Source: Deltaproteobacteria bacterium (lineage in GTDB: Bacteria > Myxococcota_A > Polyangia > Haliangiales > Haliangiaceae). Taken from it: a DNA stretch of 11,857 bases. Position numbers and translations under genes: made by a program. The notes under the pieces are model-generated. The model saw only the letters and a list, made by a program, of their open reading frames with translations. It searched no databases and was not told where the DNA came from. The stretch covers positions 1 through 11,857 of the forward strand of contig JACCQV010000558.1 in NCBI GenBank assembly GCA_013813945.1, given 5' to 3'. Positions 1-7,182 of this stretch are shown piece by piece; position 1 is the stretch's first letter, and every line of letters begins with the position of its first letter.

Positions 1-403
1 CGTTTGTAGACGTGATGTGGCATTACGCAGCCTCCGGGTACGCGACAGTTCCAACGAGTCGATGCAATCCGAGAGCGTAGAAGTAGTCCGGCATCCATCG
101 ACGAGCTTCGCCGGGTTTGAGGTGACGTCCTTTGCGCTTGATTCGCAAGCGCATCAGACGTCGCCACACGTAGCCGTCCAGCTCGTTGAATTTGTCCGAG
201 GCGTTACCAGTGCGGAAGTACTGTCCCCAGCCACGCAGCACGGGGTTGATCTCGGCGATCAGATCGCGAGGATCCACGTGACAGCGGGACTTCGGAGTCA
301 TGTCCTTTACCGAGACGGGACTTGCACCCGCTGGATCCTCACAGCCTGACGCCGGGTTCGTATCCCAGGAAGGGAAACGGTCTCCGTCGTCGTCACGACG
401 CAC
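1..403 (-). mobile_element. Group II intron remnant, internally deleted and open at the left edge
   Basis: The certain part is the maturase C-terminus at 23-301. Upstream of it on the minus strand, positions 330-316 form a CGGG-TGCAAGT-CCCG stem-loop. It resembles the GGTGCAAGTCC-type segment that many bacterial group II introns carry shortly before their reverse-transcriptase gene. A GTGCG, the usual 5' end of group II introns, lies at 403-399, but this five-base match could be chance. If both are real, the element kept a scrap of its 5' ribozyme and the 3' end of its ORF and lost most of domain I and of the reverse transcriptase. Domains V and VI would lie left of position 23 and mostly outside the window. 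The outer limits given here are tentative. Confidence 0.4.
23..301 (-). pseudogene. Group II intron reverse transcriptase/maturase, C-terminal fragment
   Basis: The last ~90 residues of a group II intron-encoded protein are readable, ending at a TAA at 25-23. The maturase (domain X) signature is clear: NPVLRGWGQYFRTGNASDKF, then a basic YVWRRLMRLRIKRKGR stretch, then GLHRLVGTVAYPEAA at the C-terminus. Full proteins are about 400-600 residues and carry the seven reverse-transcriptase blocks with the YADD active site. None of these is present here, because the upstream sequence runs directly into the end of the M81 peptidase gene. The reading frame stays open further upstream, but that part is a shadow of the peptidase gene and has no maturase similarity. 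The fragment cannot support reverse transcription and I take it as a decayed remnant. An in-frame ATG at 301-299 exists, but expression is doubtful. Confidence 0.85.
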
Positions 404-419
404 CATGCACCGTGTTCTA

Positions 420-1976
420 TCAAGCCCGCGATTCGCGAGCAGCAGCCACAGCGTGAGAAATCGCGGACGCCTCATCGAGGCCACGCCGCATCCGGTCGCG
501 CGGATGCCAGTCGTCCACGGCATCCCGTGGGTGCATCGGTCCGTCGAACTGGAGCTGGAACGCGGCGTCGAAGTCGGTGGTGCCGTGCGTGCGAACGAAG
601 ACCGTCTTGCGGTTGTACGGCAGAAAAAACATGAGGAACGGGAAGAAGTTCTTCACCATCACGATGTCGGCCTTCCACAGGGAGAGCCCGACCTCCGAGT
701 AGAACGACGGTCGCATCACCATTGCGGGACCTTCGGTGATCACGATCCGCATGTGGTCGACCGCGAGCACGACGGTGCGGCCAAAGCCGTGCCGCGTGTG
801 CTTGCTGACGACGGTTCCGGCGACCGGCAGCGGCGTGGACCGTGCTGGATCCAGAGTTCCACCGATCGAGAGTGCGACCTGATCGCCGTCGCTGTGCGGC
901 CACAGCGTGTCGATCGCGTGTGGATCGCGGACCGCGGCGTAGGTCAGGAGGCCCGTCGCCTCGGCGAGCAGTGCACGGAGCAGGTGCGTCGAGTCGCCGG
1001 GGGCACCGGCGGTGACGACATCCGAGGCATCCGCCATGGTCACGCAGCCGAGCTTGCGGCGCATGCGCGCAGACCTCGCCTCGGCGATCCCTTCGCTCGC
1101 CGACGGGAAGGCGGGGGGCTGCTCGTGGCGGCGCTCCCAGCACATCTCCGCGAGCTCTTCGACGAGGCGCTCCGCACCCGCGACGTCGTTGTTGGTCACG
1201 GCGACCGTCGACCAGCCAAGCGCCGGATCGTCGTTCCACGGATGACACATCAGCGTCGACGCTGCGAGAGCGTCACCCCGCTTCTCGGCGCGCCGCATGT
1301 GCCGGAACACCGCACGCATCGGTGCGAGGAAGTCGATCGTCTTGCCGCCACCGAGGATCATCGGCAGCGTGCGCCACGCCATGGTCGGCTTGATCTCTCC
1401 GAGCACCGTACCGATCGCGATCGCACCGGCCTTCTTGCCGATCTTCGCGTGGTCGCGGTGCGGATTGGTCTGGTACGCGACGATCGCGTCGGCAGAGGTC
1501 ACGCGGGCGCGCGTCACGTTGCCGTGCAGATCGTGCGAGATCACGAGCGGCGCTCCGCCGAGGACCGATCGCGCTGCGCGCAGCAGGCGGCTCTCGGGAT
1601 CGGGGACGCCGATCACGCCCATCGCGCCGTGCAGACAGAAGTACATGCCGTCGATCGGGCCCGCTGCGCGCAGCCCCTCGACGATCTTGTTCTCGAGCAG
1701 CTCGAAGCACTCCTTCGTCAACGGACCACTCGAGGATGCCCAGGCCGAGAGGAGAGGCACCGGTTCGATGTCGGCCTTGCGCTCTGCTGCGGCGAGCATG
1801 AACCCAGCGAGCTCGGCGCGCTTGAAGTAGCCCGGGACCTCGGGCCCCTTGGTGACGGCCTGCATCAGCGCGTCACCCTCGAGATAGTGACTGCTCTGGA
1901 AGTCCGCGAGCGTCGTCGCGACCGGCGAGAGCGAGTTGCTCTCCTGGGCGATCCGCGCGAAGGCGATCCGCTTCAT
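420..1976 (-). CDS. M81 family metallopeptidase (MlrC-like)
   Basis: Encodes 518 residues, matching the usual ~500 of M81/MlrC proteins, zinc hydrolases named after microcystinase C. The N-terminus has the family pattern RIAQESNSLSP (E12). Candidate metal ligands are H116 in FCLHGAMG, D149 and H151 in SHDLHGN, and H173 in AYQTNPHRDH. The C-terminal MlrC domain shows DASDVVTAGAPGDST. I assigned these residues by remembered family pattern, not by alignment. There is no signal peptide, so a cytoplasmic enzyme is expected. The ATG at 1976-1974 is chosen because GAGGAG sits seven bases upstream and because it overlaps the stop of the preceding lyase gene as ATGA. It is the last gene of a three-gene operon. 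Most family members have unknown natural substrates, so linear-peptide or amide hydrolysis is the safest reading. Confidence 0.88.
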   Translation of the reverse strand: MKRIAFARIAQESNSLSPVATTLADFQSSHYLEGDALMQAVTKGPEVPGYFKRAELAGFMLAAAERKADIEPVPLLSAWASSSGPLTKECFELLENKIVEGLRAAGPIDGMYFCLHGAMGVIGVPDPESRLLRAARSVLGGAPLVISHDLHGNVTRARVTSADAIVAYQTNPHRDHAKIGKKAGAIAIGTVLGEIKPTMAWRTLPMILGGGKTIDFLAPMRAVFRHMRRAEKRGDALAASTLMCHPWNDDPALGWSTVAVTNNDVAGAERLVEELAEMCWERRHEQPPAFPSASEGIAEARSARMRRKLGCVTMADASDVVTAGAPGDSTHLLRALLAEATGLLTYAAVRDPHAIDTLWPHSDGDQVALSIGGTLDPARSTPLPVAGTVVSKHTRHGFGRTVVLAVDHMRIVITEGPAMVMRPSFYSEVGLSLWKADIVMVKNFFPFLMFFLPYNRKTVFVRTHGTTDFDAAFQLQFDGPMHPRDAVDDWHPRDRMRRGLDEASAISHAVAAARESRA

Positions 1977-3382
1977 GACTGCGCTCCTCGTGAGTACATC
2001 TCCGCCATCACCGAGCGAACCTTGGATGCGACGAACCCACGGATCGGCATCTTCGCCGCCATCCCGTACATCGGTGCGCTGCCGCTCTTCGCGAGCGAGG
2101 GATCCTGACGGACCTCGCGAACCGAGTCCGCGAGATCGCGGAGGTAGTCTTCGACGATCGCGCCGTGGTTCGCCGTCACGGTGAGGTGGATCGATGCCGG
2201 CTTGTGCTGGCGATCGATCGTCCAGCCGCGAGCTTCCATGCGATCGGCAATCGCGTAGATCTCCTCGCCACCGGTGCCGCGAACCTTGCGCAGCAGCGAC
2301 GGGATGAACGAGCGATCCGTTGCGCCCTCGACCGACTCGGCCGTCCCGAACGTCACGATGGTGGCGTCGCCCTTGCCGATCAGCGCGAGCCCCGGAATCG
2401 CCCTGATCCCGAGGCGCAGCTTGTCCGCAGCGTCGATCGCCTGCTTCGCGAGGGCGATGTAGCCCTCCTGCCCGAACGAAGTGAGCGCGGCCCATGCCGC
2501 GGCGATCGGACCACCGGGGCGCGTGCCGATCAGCGTCGGTGATGCGTAGATCCCACCCGGAAAGTCGGTCGCGACGAAGATCTGGTGGCGCATGTTCTCG
2601 ATCGAGCGCCAGACGAGCACCGAGGCACCCTTCGCGGCGTAGCCGAACTTGTGGAGGTCGGCGCTGATCGAGGTCACGCCCGGGACCCGGAAGTCCCACT
2701 GCGGCACCGGGCGGCCAAGCCGCTCGAGCCAGGGCAACACGAAGCCTCCGACGCACGCATCGACGTGAAGCGGCAGCTTCTTGCGCTGGGCGAGCTCACC
2801 GAGCTCCGCGATCGGATCGACGACCCCATGCGGATACTGCGGCGCCGAGGCAACGAGGCCGATCGTGTTGCGCGAGATCTTGGCCGCCATCGCGCGGACG
2901 TTCGCGCGGAAGTCGGGTCCGACCGGCGTCTTGATCAGCTTGATGCCGAAGTAGTGTGCCGCCTTGTCGAACGCCGGATGGATCGTCTGCGGCACGACGA
3001 GCTCGGGGCTCCGGATCCACGGCCGCTGGCGGCGCGCGCGATCGCGATACGCGGCAACCGCGCACAGGATCGATTCCGTGCCGCCCGACGTCACCGTCCC
3101 GACGGCACCGGGGCAATTGAAGAGCGCGCCGGCCATCTCGATGATCTCGGTCTCCATCTTCTTGAGGCTGCCGAACGCCATCGGATTGAGGAGGTTCGTG
3201 CTCGCGTACAGGGCATGCGCGCGCTGCATCAGCTGCTCGTGTGCTTCACCGGCAGCGCCGGGCACGTGATAGACGAGCGAGAACACGCGGCCCTCACGCC
3301 ACTTCGCGTCGCCCGCCTTGCGCTGCTCGAGCTCGGCGAGGATGTCCGCCGCGGGGCGGCCTTGCTTTGGAATGGTGGTCAT
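1973..3382 (-). CDS. PLP-dependent sphingosine-1-phosphate lyase-family enzyme
   Basis: Encodes 469 residues. The match to the S1P lyase branch of the group II decarboxylase fold is close along the whole chain: TSGGTESIL (99-106), HPAFDKAAHYFG (135-146), LPLHVDACVGGF (203-214), TSISADLHKFGYAAKGAS (237-254), a GGIYASPTLIGTRPGG block (276-291) and the C-terminal APMYGMA. K245 in DLHKFGY is the expected PLP Schiff-base lysine and D208 the pyridine-nitrogen partner. Family members cleave phosphorylated sphingoid bases to phosphoethanolamine and a fatty aldehyde. The N-terminal membrane anchor of the eukaryotic enzyme is absent, as in bacterial homologues. The ATG at 3382 has GAGG seven bases upstream and overlaps the porin stop as ATGA. 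A different 2-amino-phosphate or amino-acid substrate is possible. Confidence 0.9.
   Translation of the reverse strand: MTTIPKQGRPAADILAELEQRKAGDAKWREGRVFSLVYHVPGAAGEAHEQLMQRAHALYASTNLLNPMAFGSLKKMETEIIEMAGALFNCPGAVGTVTSGGTESILCAVAAYRDRARRQRPWIRSPELVVPQTIHPAFDKAAHYFGIKLIKTPVGPDFRANVRAMAAKISRNTIGLVASAPQYPHGVVDPIAELGELAQRKKLPLHVDACVGGFVLPWLERLGRPVPQWDFRVPGVTSISADLHKFGYAAKGASVLVWRSIENMRHQIFVATDFPGGIYASPTLIGTRPGGPIAAAWAALTSFGQEGYIALAKQAIDAADKLRLGIRAIPGLALIGKGDATIVTFGTAESVEGATDRSFIPSLLRKVRGTGGEEIYAIADRMEARGWTIDRQHKPASIHLTVTANHGAIVEDYLRDLADSVREVRQDPSLAKSGSAPMYGMAAKMPIRGFVASKVRSVMAEMYSRGAQS
1984..1989 (-). promoter_or_regulatory. Ribosome binding site of the M81 peptidase gene
   Basis: GAGGAG on the minus strand, seven bases before the ATG at 1976. 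It lies inside the end of the lyase gene and fixes the start within a much longer open frame. Confidence 0.7.
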
Positions 3383-4683
3383 AGCTTGGCCTCGACGGAG
3401 AACGTGAAGATGTTGTTGGAACCCTCGCCGCGGATGTTCGACGGCGGAGACGTCGTCGAGTCCGTGATGACCGGGATCCGGTACCAGTAGTGGATGTAGC
3501 TCGCACCGAGTCGGAACCGGCCGAGCTGATAGCGCAGCCCGACGTGCGCGCCAGGGTGCGAGAAGCTCGCCTGATCGAGCGTGACCGTCTGCGGCGGAGC
3601 CGGCGACTTGTCGTACTGCGCGCCCGCCATAAGATCGAGCTTCGGTGCGAACGCGAGGTCGTGGACGCGCACGCCTCCGGAGATCGCCCACGAGTCCTCG
3701 TAGTTCTTGATCGTCTCGAGCTTGTCGACGATCGCGATGCCACTGACCTCGGTCAGCTGCTTCTTGTACTGGCGGTACAGCCAGTACCGAAACTCGCCAG
3801 CGATCTCGATGTTCGGGTGGACATCGACGTTCGTGCCCGCCATGAACGCCCACGGCAACAGCTGCTTCGTGACCTGCGTGCCGATCAACATGTCGCCGGG
3901 AACGCTCGCGTCCTCGGAGAACGTGATCTGGACCGGGCCCGAGATCTCCGCGTCGACCCGGCCAGTGATCGTCGCGCCCCACGTGACCTTCGGGTGCGGC
4001 CGGCCGAACGCAGCGACCATCCACGTCGGGGCCCAGCCCTCGCCGTCGAGGATCAGCTCGGGCTTCGTGCCCGCATAGTTCGAGAGGTCGTTGCCGTTGA
4101 TGATCGGGTAGACGTAGCGCTTGCCGTGCACGCGCAGGTGGATGATTCCGGCGGACGCGCCCACGGTGAGCGCCTCGTTGATCTTGTACGCGGCCGCGAG
4201 CACCGCCTGCGGCGCGACGACGTAGCCTTCGATCAGGTGATAGTGCGTGACCGCGCTCTCCTCGAACGCCGCCCCCTGTGCGTTGCCGACGAAGACCGCG
4301 GCCCCCATCACGAGCTTGCCCGGCAAGATCTCGCCGGTCACGGCGATCATCGGGATGACGCCCATCGCGCGGCTCGGCTTGACGGGATCGTAGTAGCCGC
4401 TCGAGTTCGCCTCGGTGCCCAGGAACCGATCGCTCTGGTCCCACGGCGCGAGCTCGAACTGGGTGTCGATCAGCGCGATGCCGATCGACGTGTACACGGT
4501 CCAGCCGGGCTGGAGGATCAGCCCCGCGGGGTTGTGATAGATGGCCGACGCATCATCGGGGCGTCCGATGATCGCCGCCATGCCGGTCCGCCGCACGCCG
4601 ACCTCGGGAATCCCGAACCCACCTGCCAGCGCCGTCCCGGTGCCGAGCAAGCCGGCAAGGACGAGTGCGATGCGGAACGACAT
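3379..4683 (-). CDS. FadL/OmpP1-family outer-membrane transport protein
   Basis: Encodes 434 residues, the typical FadL/TodX length. A Sec signal peptide is visible (MSFRIALVLAGLLGTGTALA, cleavage after A20). It is followed by the family's N-terminal pattern: a small-residue-rich plug segment, then DDASAIYHNPAGL with NPAG at 51-54. The rest alternates hydrophobic and polar residues with many Tyr, Trp and Gly, as expected for a beta-barrel, including repeated GAS/GLRY strand motifs near the end. FadL proteins admit long-chain fatty acids or other hydrophobic compounds through a lateral opening in the barrel. The C-terminal residue is Leu, not the usual aromatic, which is slightly unusual. The ATG at 4683 is chosen for the signal peptide, with GGTGAG nine bases upstream. 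It is the first gene of the operon and its stop overlaps the lyase start by four bases. Confidence 0.85.
   Translation of the reverse strand: MSFRIALVLAGLLGTGTALAGGFGIPEVGVRRTGMAAIIGRPDDASAIYHNPAGLILQPGWTVYTSIGIALIDTQFELAPWDQSDRFLGTEANSSGYYDPVKPSRAMGVIPMIAVTGEILPGKLVMGAAVFVGNAQGAAFEESAVTHYHLIEGYVVAPQAVLAAAYKINEALTVGASAGIIHLRVHGKRYVYPIINGNDLSNYAGTKPELILDGEGWAPTWMVAAFGRPHPKVTWGATITGRVDAEISGPVQITFSEDASVPGDMLIGTQVTKQLLPWAFMAGTNVDVHPNIEIAGEFRYWLYRQYKKQLTEVSGIAIVDKLETIKNYEDSWAISGGVRVHDLAFAPKLDLMAGAQYDKSPAPPQTVTLDQASFSHPGAHVGLRYQLGRFRLGASYIHYWYRIPVITDSTTSPPSNIRGEGSNNIFTFSVEAKL
3390..3393 (-). promoter_or_regulatory. Ribosome binding site of the S1P lyase-family gene
   Basis: GAGG on the minus strand, seven bases before the ATG at 3382. 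It sits in the last codons of the porin gene and supports coupled translation. Confidence 0.55.
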
Positions 4684-4789
4684 GCAATCAATCTCACCGA
4701 TGCGCGCCGCGCGTTCCAGCACGAACCGCGGGTGGCAGAAAGTATGGCCGCGGGCTCGCCTGTCGACGATAAAAGCTGACACTCCTTGC
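4684..4789. promoter_or_regulatory. Divergent intergenic region between porin operon and NUDIX gene
   Basis: This 106-bp gap must carry promoters for both directions. I see no convincing sigma70 -35/-10 pair on either strand. It holds two copies of CCGCGGG at 4726-4732 and 4748-4754, 22 bp apart, about two helical turns. The core CCGCGG is palindromic, so this could be a paired operator, though such words are common in GC-rich DNA. Confidence 0.4.
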
Positions 4790-5344
4790 ATGTCCGACGA
4801 CCTGGTCTGGCGACTCGGAGCACGGCACCCCGGTCACGACTACCGGGTGTTCAAGACGGCGTTCGTCGAGGCCACGAACCCCCGCACGGGTGCACCCAAG
4901 CGATTCTCGCTGATCGAGTCGGTCAACTGGGTCAACGTGATCGCGCTGACGACCGATCAGCGGGTCGTGCTCGTCCGCCAGTACCGCGCTGGCTCGAATT
5001 CCGTGTGCCTCGAGATCCCCGGCGGCATGATCGACGGTGAAGAAGCCCCCCTTGCGGCCGGTGCGCGTGAGCTCGCGGAGGAGACCGGCTACACCGGCGG
5101 AACCTGGGAGCTGATCGGCGACGTGTCACCGAACCCCGCGATCCAGACCAACCGCCTGTTCACGGTGCTCGCGCAGAGTGTCGTCCGCACCCAGGAGCTG
5201 GCTCTCGATGACGGCGAGCACATCGCGGTCGAAACGGCGACGCTTCCCGAGATCCAGGCCAAGCTCGTGAGCGGCGAGATCGACCACGCTCTCGTCGTGG
5301 CCGCGTTTGGCCACCTCGCGTTCCGGCACGGCGGGCTCGGGTAG
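4790..5344 (+). CDS. NUDIX hydrolase, ADP-ribose pyrophosphatase-like
   Basis: Encodes 184 residues. The NUDIX box is complete at residues 79-101: G79, five residues, E85, seven residues, R93-E94-L95, E97-E98, G100-Y101. This is the Mg-binding catalytic helix that hydrolyses nucleoside diphosphates linked to another group. Ahead of it is VLVRQYRAGSNSVCLEIPGG, the pattern of the ADP-ribose/nucleotide-sugar pyrophosphatase subgroup. After the box comes SPNPAIQTNRLFTVLA, a substrate-loop region seen in this subgroup. The exact substrate cannot be read from sequence; ADP-ribose or a similar sugar nucleotide is most likely. The start at 4790 is the first ATG that gives a normal family N-terminus. 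The longer open frame upstream runs antisense through the porin gene. No strong Shine-Dalgarno sequence is visible. It stands alone, divergent from the porin operon. Confidence 0.88.
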   Translation: MSDDLVWRLGARHPGHDYRVFKTAFVEATNPRTGAPKRFSLIESVNWVNVIALTTDQRVVLVRQYRAGSNSVCLEIPGGMIDGEEAPLAAGARELAEETGYTGGTWELIGDVSPNPAIQTNRLFTVLAQSVVRTQELALDDGEHIAVETATLPEIQAKLVSGEIDHALVVAAFGHLAFRHGGLG

Positions 5345-5545
5345 GCGTTCCCGAACGTCTCGTCGGAGTCCGGCATGAGGTGTCCCTCGGCGGATTCGGT
5401 ACGACCACCGTTGGTGACGGAGCCCTGGGGCGTGCGTGGGTCGCGACCGACGACGGGGAGTCAGGGCATCGGCCTGCGGGCCGCCGAGCAGGCGATGCCC
5501 CGGCCCGTGGACATCCCGTCCGAGGGAGGTGAAACTCCGCGGTAC
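5345..5545 (+). other. Non-coding leader upstream of the asnS operon
   Basis: About 200 bases with no credible gene; the open frame from 5375 lacks codon character and a ribosome site until 5546. The 3' half is dense in hairpins: a strong one at 5464-5500, a small GGAC/GTCC stem at 5509-5521, and GGAG/CTCC at 5525-5538, which would pair part of the ribosome-binding GGAGGTGA. It probably contains the operon promoter and a structured 5' untranslated region. Confidence 0.45.
5464..5500 (+). repeat. Strong hairpin in the asnS operon leader
   Basis: GGGCATCG (5464-5471) pairs perfectly with CGATGCCC (5493-5500). After one bulged G (5472), CCTGC (5473-5477) pairs with GCAGG (5488-5492), leaving a 10-base loop. 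That is 13 base pairs with a single bulge. No T-run follows, so it is not a classical intrinsic terminator. Confidence 0.6.
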
Positions 5546-5782
5546 ATGCCTCCCAAGACCTCCTGCCCCATCAATGCAGCGCAGTTCGCCGAGAAGGCCG
5601 AGCCGCTGAAGATCACGATCAATGGCCAGGACATGCTCGCCGAGGTGAAGCTGTTCTCGACCGGCAGCTTCGGCTGGTACCTCAACGGCAAGACCGTGAT
5701 CTCGGTCGACGGCAAGGCCGTCTCGGTCCAGATCGGAATGAACATGACGGTCGTGGGGAGCAAGGAAGCCGCGCGCGAATGA
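5546..5782 (+). CDS. Small conserved-looking protein of unknown function
   Basis: Encodes 78 residues from the ATG at 5546. GGAGGTGA lies at 5525-5532, with a rather long 13-base spacing. An upstream in-frame ATG at 5495 would add 17 residues but falls inside the leader hairpin, so I prefer 5546. The protein starts MPPKTSCPINAAQF, then reads TINGQDMLAEVKLFSTGSFG, then WYLNGKTVISVDGKAV and VQIGMNMTVVGSK. The alternating hydrophobic pattern and paired NG turns suggest a small all-beta protein. There is one Cys, no signal peptide and no membrane segment. I do not recognise a named family, although the sequence looks like short hypothetical proteins of Myxococcota. Its stop overlaps the asnS start as ATGA, so the two are co-translated and the protein could be connected with translation. 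That link is inference only. Confidence 0.7.
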   Translation: MPPKTSCPINAAQFAEKAEPLKITINGQDMLAEVKLFSTGSFGWYLNGKTVISVDGKAVSVQIGMNMTVVGSKEAARE

Positions 5783-7182
5783 GCCCGTCGACACGGATCG
5801 CCGACGTCCTCGCGGGCAAGGCCGCAGTCGGTAGCAAGGCCACCATCGAGGGCTGGATTCGTACGCGCCGTGACTCCAAGGCCGGTCTGTCGTTCCTCGC
5901 GATCCACGACGGCAGCTCGTTCGACGCACTGCAGGTCGTCGCGCCTGCCGAGCTCCCGAACTACCAGAGCGACGTCGTGCGGATCACGACGGGCTGCGCG
6001 GTCCGCGCGATCGGCGAGATTGTCGCGTCGCAAGGCAAGGGTCAGTCCGTCGAGCTGCGCGCGGACACGATCGAGGTCGTCGGCTGGGTCGACGATCCGG
6101 ACACGTATCCGATGCAGCCGAAGCGGCACACCCCGGAGTTCCTCCGCGAGGTGGCGCACCTGCGGTCACGGACGAACATCGTCGGTGCGACCACGCGCGT
6201 CCGCCACACGCTCGCGCAAGCCGTGCACCGGTTCTTCCACGAGCGCGGCTTCTTCTGGATCCACACACCGATCATCACCGCCTCCGATGCCGAAGGCGCG
6301 GGCCAGATGTTCCGCGTGTCGACGCTCGACGCTGCAAACCCGCCCAAGACGCCAGACGGCAAGGTCGACTGGGACAAGGACTTCTTCGGCAAGGAGACGC
6401 GGCTCACCGTGTCCGGTCAGCTCAACGTCGAGACCTATTGCCTCGCGATGTCGAAGGTCTACACGTTCGGCCCGACGTTCCGCGCCGAGAACTCGAACAC
6501 CCGGCGGCACCTCGCCGAGTTCTGGATGATCGAGCCGGAGATCGCGTTCGCGGATCTCGCGGCCGACGCGCAGCTCGCAGAGGACTTCCTCAAGTACATC
6601 TTCCGCGCGCTGCTCGACGAGCGGAAGGACGACATGGCGTTCTTCGAGAAGTTCGTCGACCCCGAGTGTGTGAAGCGGCTAACGGCGATGACCGAGTCGA
6701 CGTTCACGCGGATGGACTACACCGAGGCGATCAGGATCCTCGAGAACTCGGGCGAGAAGTTCGAGTTCCCCGTGAAGTGGGGCATCGACATGCAGAGCGA
6801 GCACGAACGCTTCCTCACCGAGAAGGTCGTCAAGGGCCCGATCGCCGTCGTCAACTACCCGAAGGACATCAAGGCGTTCTACATGCGCCTCAACGACGAC
6901 GAGAAGACTGTCGCCGCGATGGACGTTCTTGCACCCGGCATCGGCGAGATCATCGGTGGCAGTCAGCGCGAGGAGCGGCTCGAGGTGCTCGACGCGCGGA
7001 TCGCCTCGATGGGCCTGCATGCGAAGGACTACTGGTGGTACCGCGACCTCCGCCGCTACGGCACCGTGCCCCACGCCGGGTTCGGTCTCGGCTTCGAGCG
7101 CGCGATCCAGTACGCGACCGGCATCGAGAACATCCGCGACGTGATCCCGTTCCCGCGAGCGCCTCGCCAGGCCGACTTCTGA
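5779..7182 (+). CDS. asnS: Asparaginyl-tRNA synthetase
   Basis: Encodes 467 residues, almost exactly the length of the E. coli enzyme. It charges tRNA-Asn with asparagine in the cytoplasm. The N-terminal OB-fold anticodon-binding domain covers about residues 18-105 (ATIEGWIRTRRDSKAGLSFL at its start). The class II catalytic core follows: motif 1 around FFWIHTPIITASDAEGAG (158-175), the AsnRS-type insertion with DFFGKETRLTVSGQLN, motif 2 with FRAENSNTRRHLAEFWMIEPE split across 234-254, and motif 3 GFGLGFERAIQYATGIENIR near the C-terminus. The DVIPFPR ending is diagnostic for AsnRS over AspRS. The ATG at 5779 overlaps the stop of the 78-aa gene, and the TGA at 7182 shares its last base with the next ATG. 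It is complete with no missing motif. Confidence 0.97.
   Translation: MSPSTRIADVLAGKAAVGSKATIEGWIRTRRDSKAGLSFLAIHDGSSFDALQVVAPAELPNYQSDVVRITTGCAVRAIGEIVASQGKGQSVELRADTIEVVGWVDDPDTYPMQPKRHTPEFLREVAHLRSRTNIVGATTRVRHTLAQAVHRFFHERGFFWIHTPIITASDAEGAGQMFRVSTLDAANPPKTPDGKVDWDKDFFGKETRLTVSGQLNVETYCLAMSKVYTFGPTFRAENSNTRRHLAEFWMIEPEIAFADLAADAQLAEDFLKYIFRALLDERKDDMAFFEKFVDPECVKRLTAMTESTFTRMDYTEAIRILENSGEKFEFPVKWGIDMQSEHERFLTEKVVKGPIAVVNYPKDIKAFYMRLNDDEKTVAAMDVLAPGIGEIIGGSQREERLEVLDARIASMGLHAKDYWWYRDLRRYGTVPHAGFGLGFERAIQYATGIENIRDVIPFPRAPRQADF

Noticed and set aside
300..2108. A 602-codon open frame on the plus strand
   Set aside because: It is antisense to the M81 peptidase gene, is rich in Arg, His and Asp as GC-rich antisense frames are, and shows no domain pattern.
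3490..4779. A 429-codon open frame on the plus strand
   Set aside because: It is antisense to the FadL-like gene, with an Arg/Asp/Val-rich low-complexity composition and no recognisable motif.
5345..5545. T-box leader for asnS
   Set aside because: No T-box consensus and no terminator/antiterminator pair with a T-run are visible; T-boxes are also mainly a Gram-positive feature.
5375..5545. Longer start for the 78-aa gene at 5375
   Set aside because: The extra residues lack codon character and pass through the leader hairpin, and the best ribosome site precedes 5546.
5521..5560. Possible cobalamin riboswitch, because GGTGAAACTCC followed by GCGGTAC resembles part of its core
   Set aside because: The surrounding conserved stems and the ACTGT segment are missing, and the match runs into the start codon of the 78-aa gene. 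A covariance-model search would settle it.
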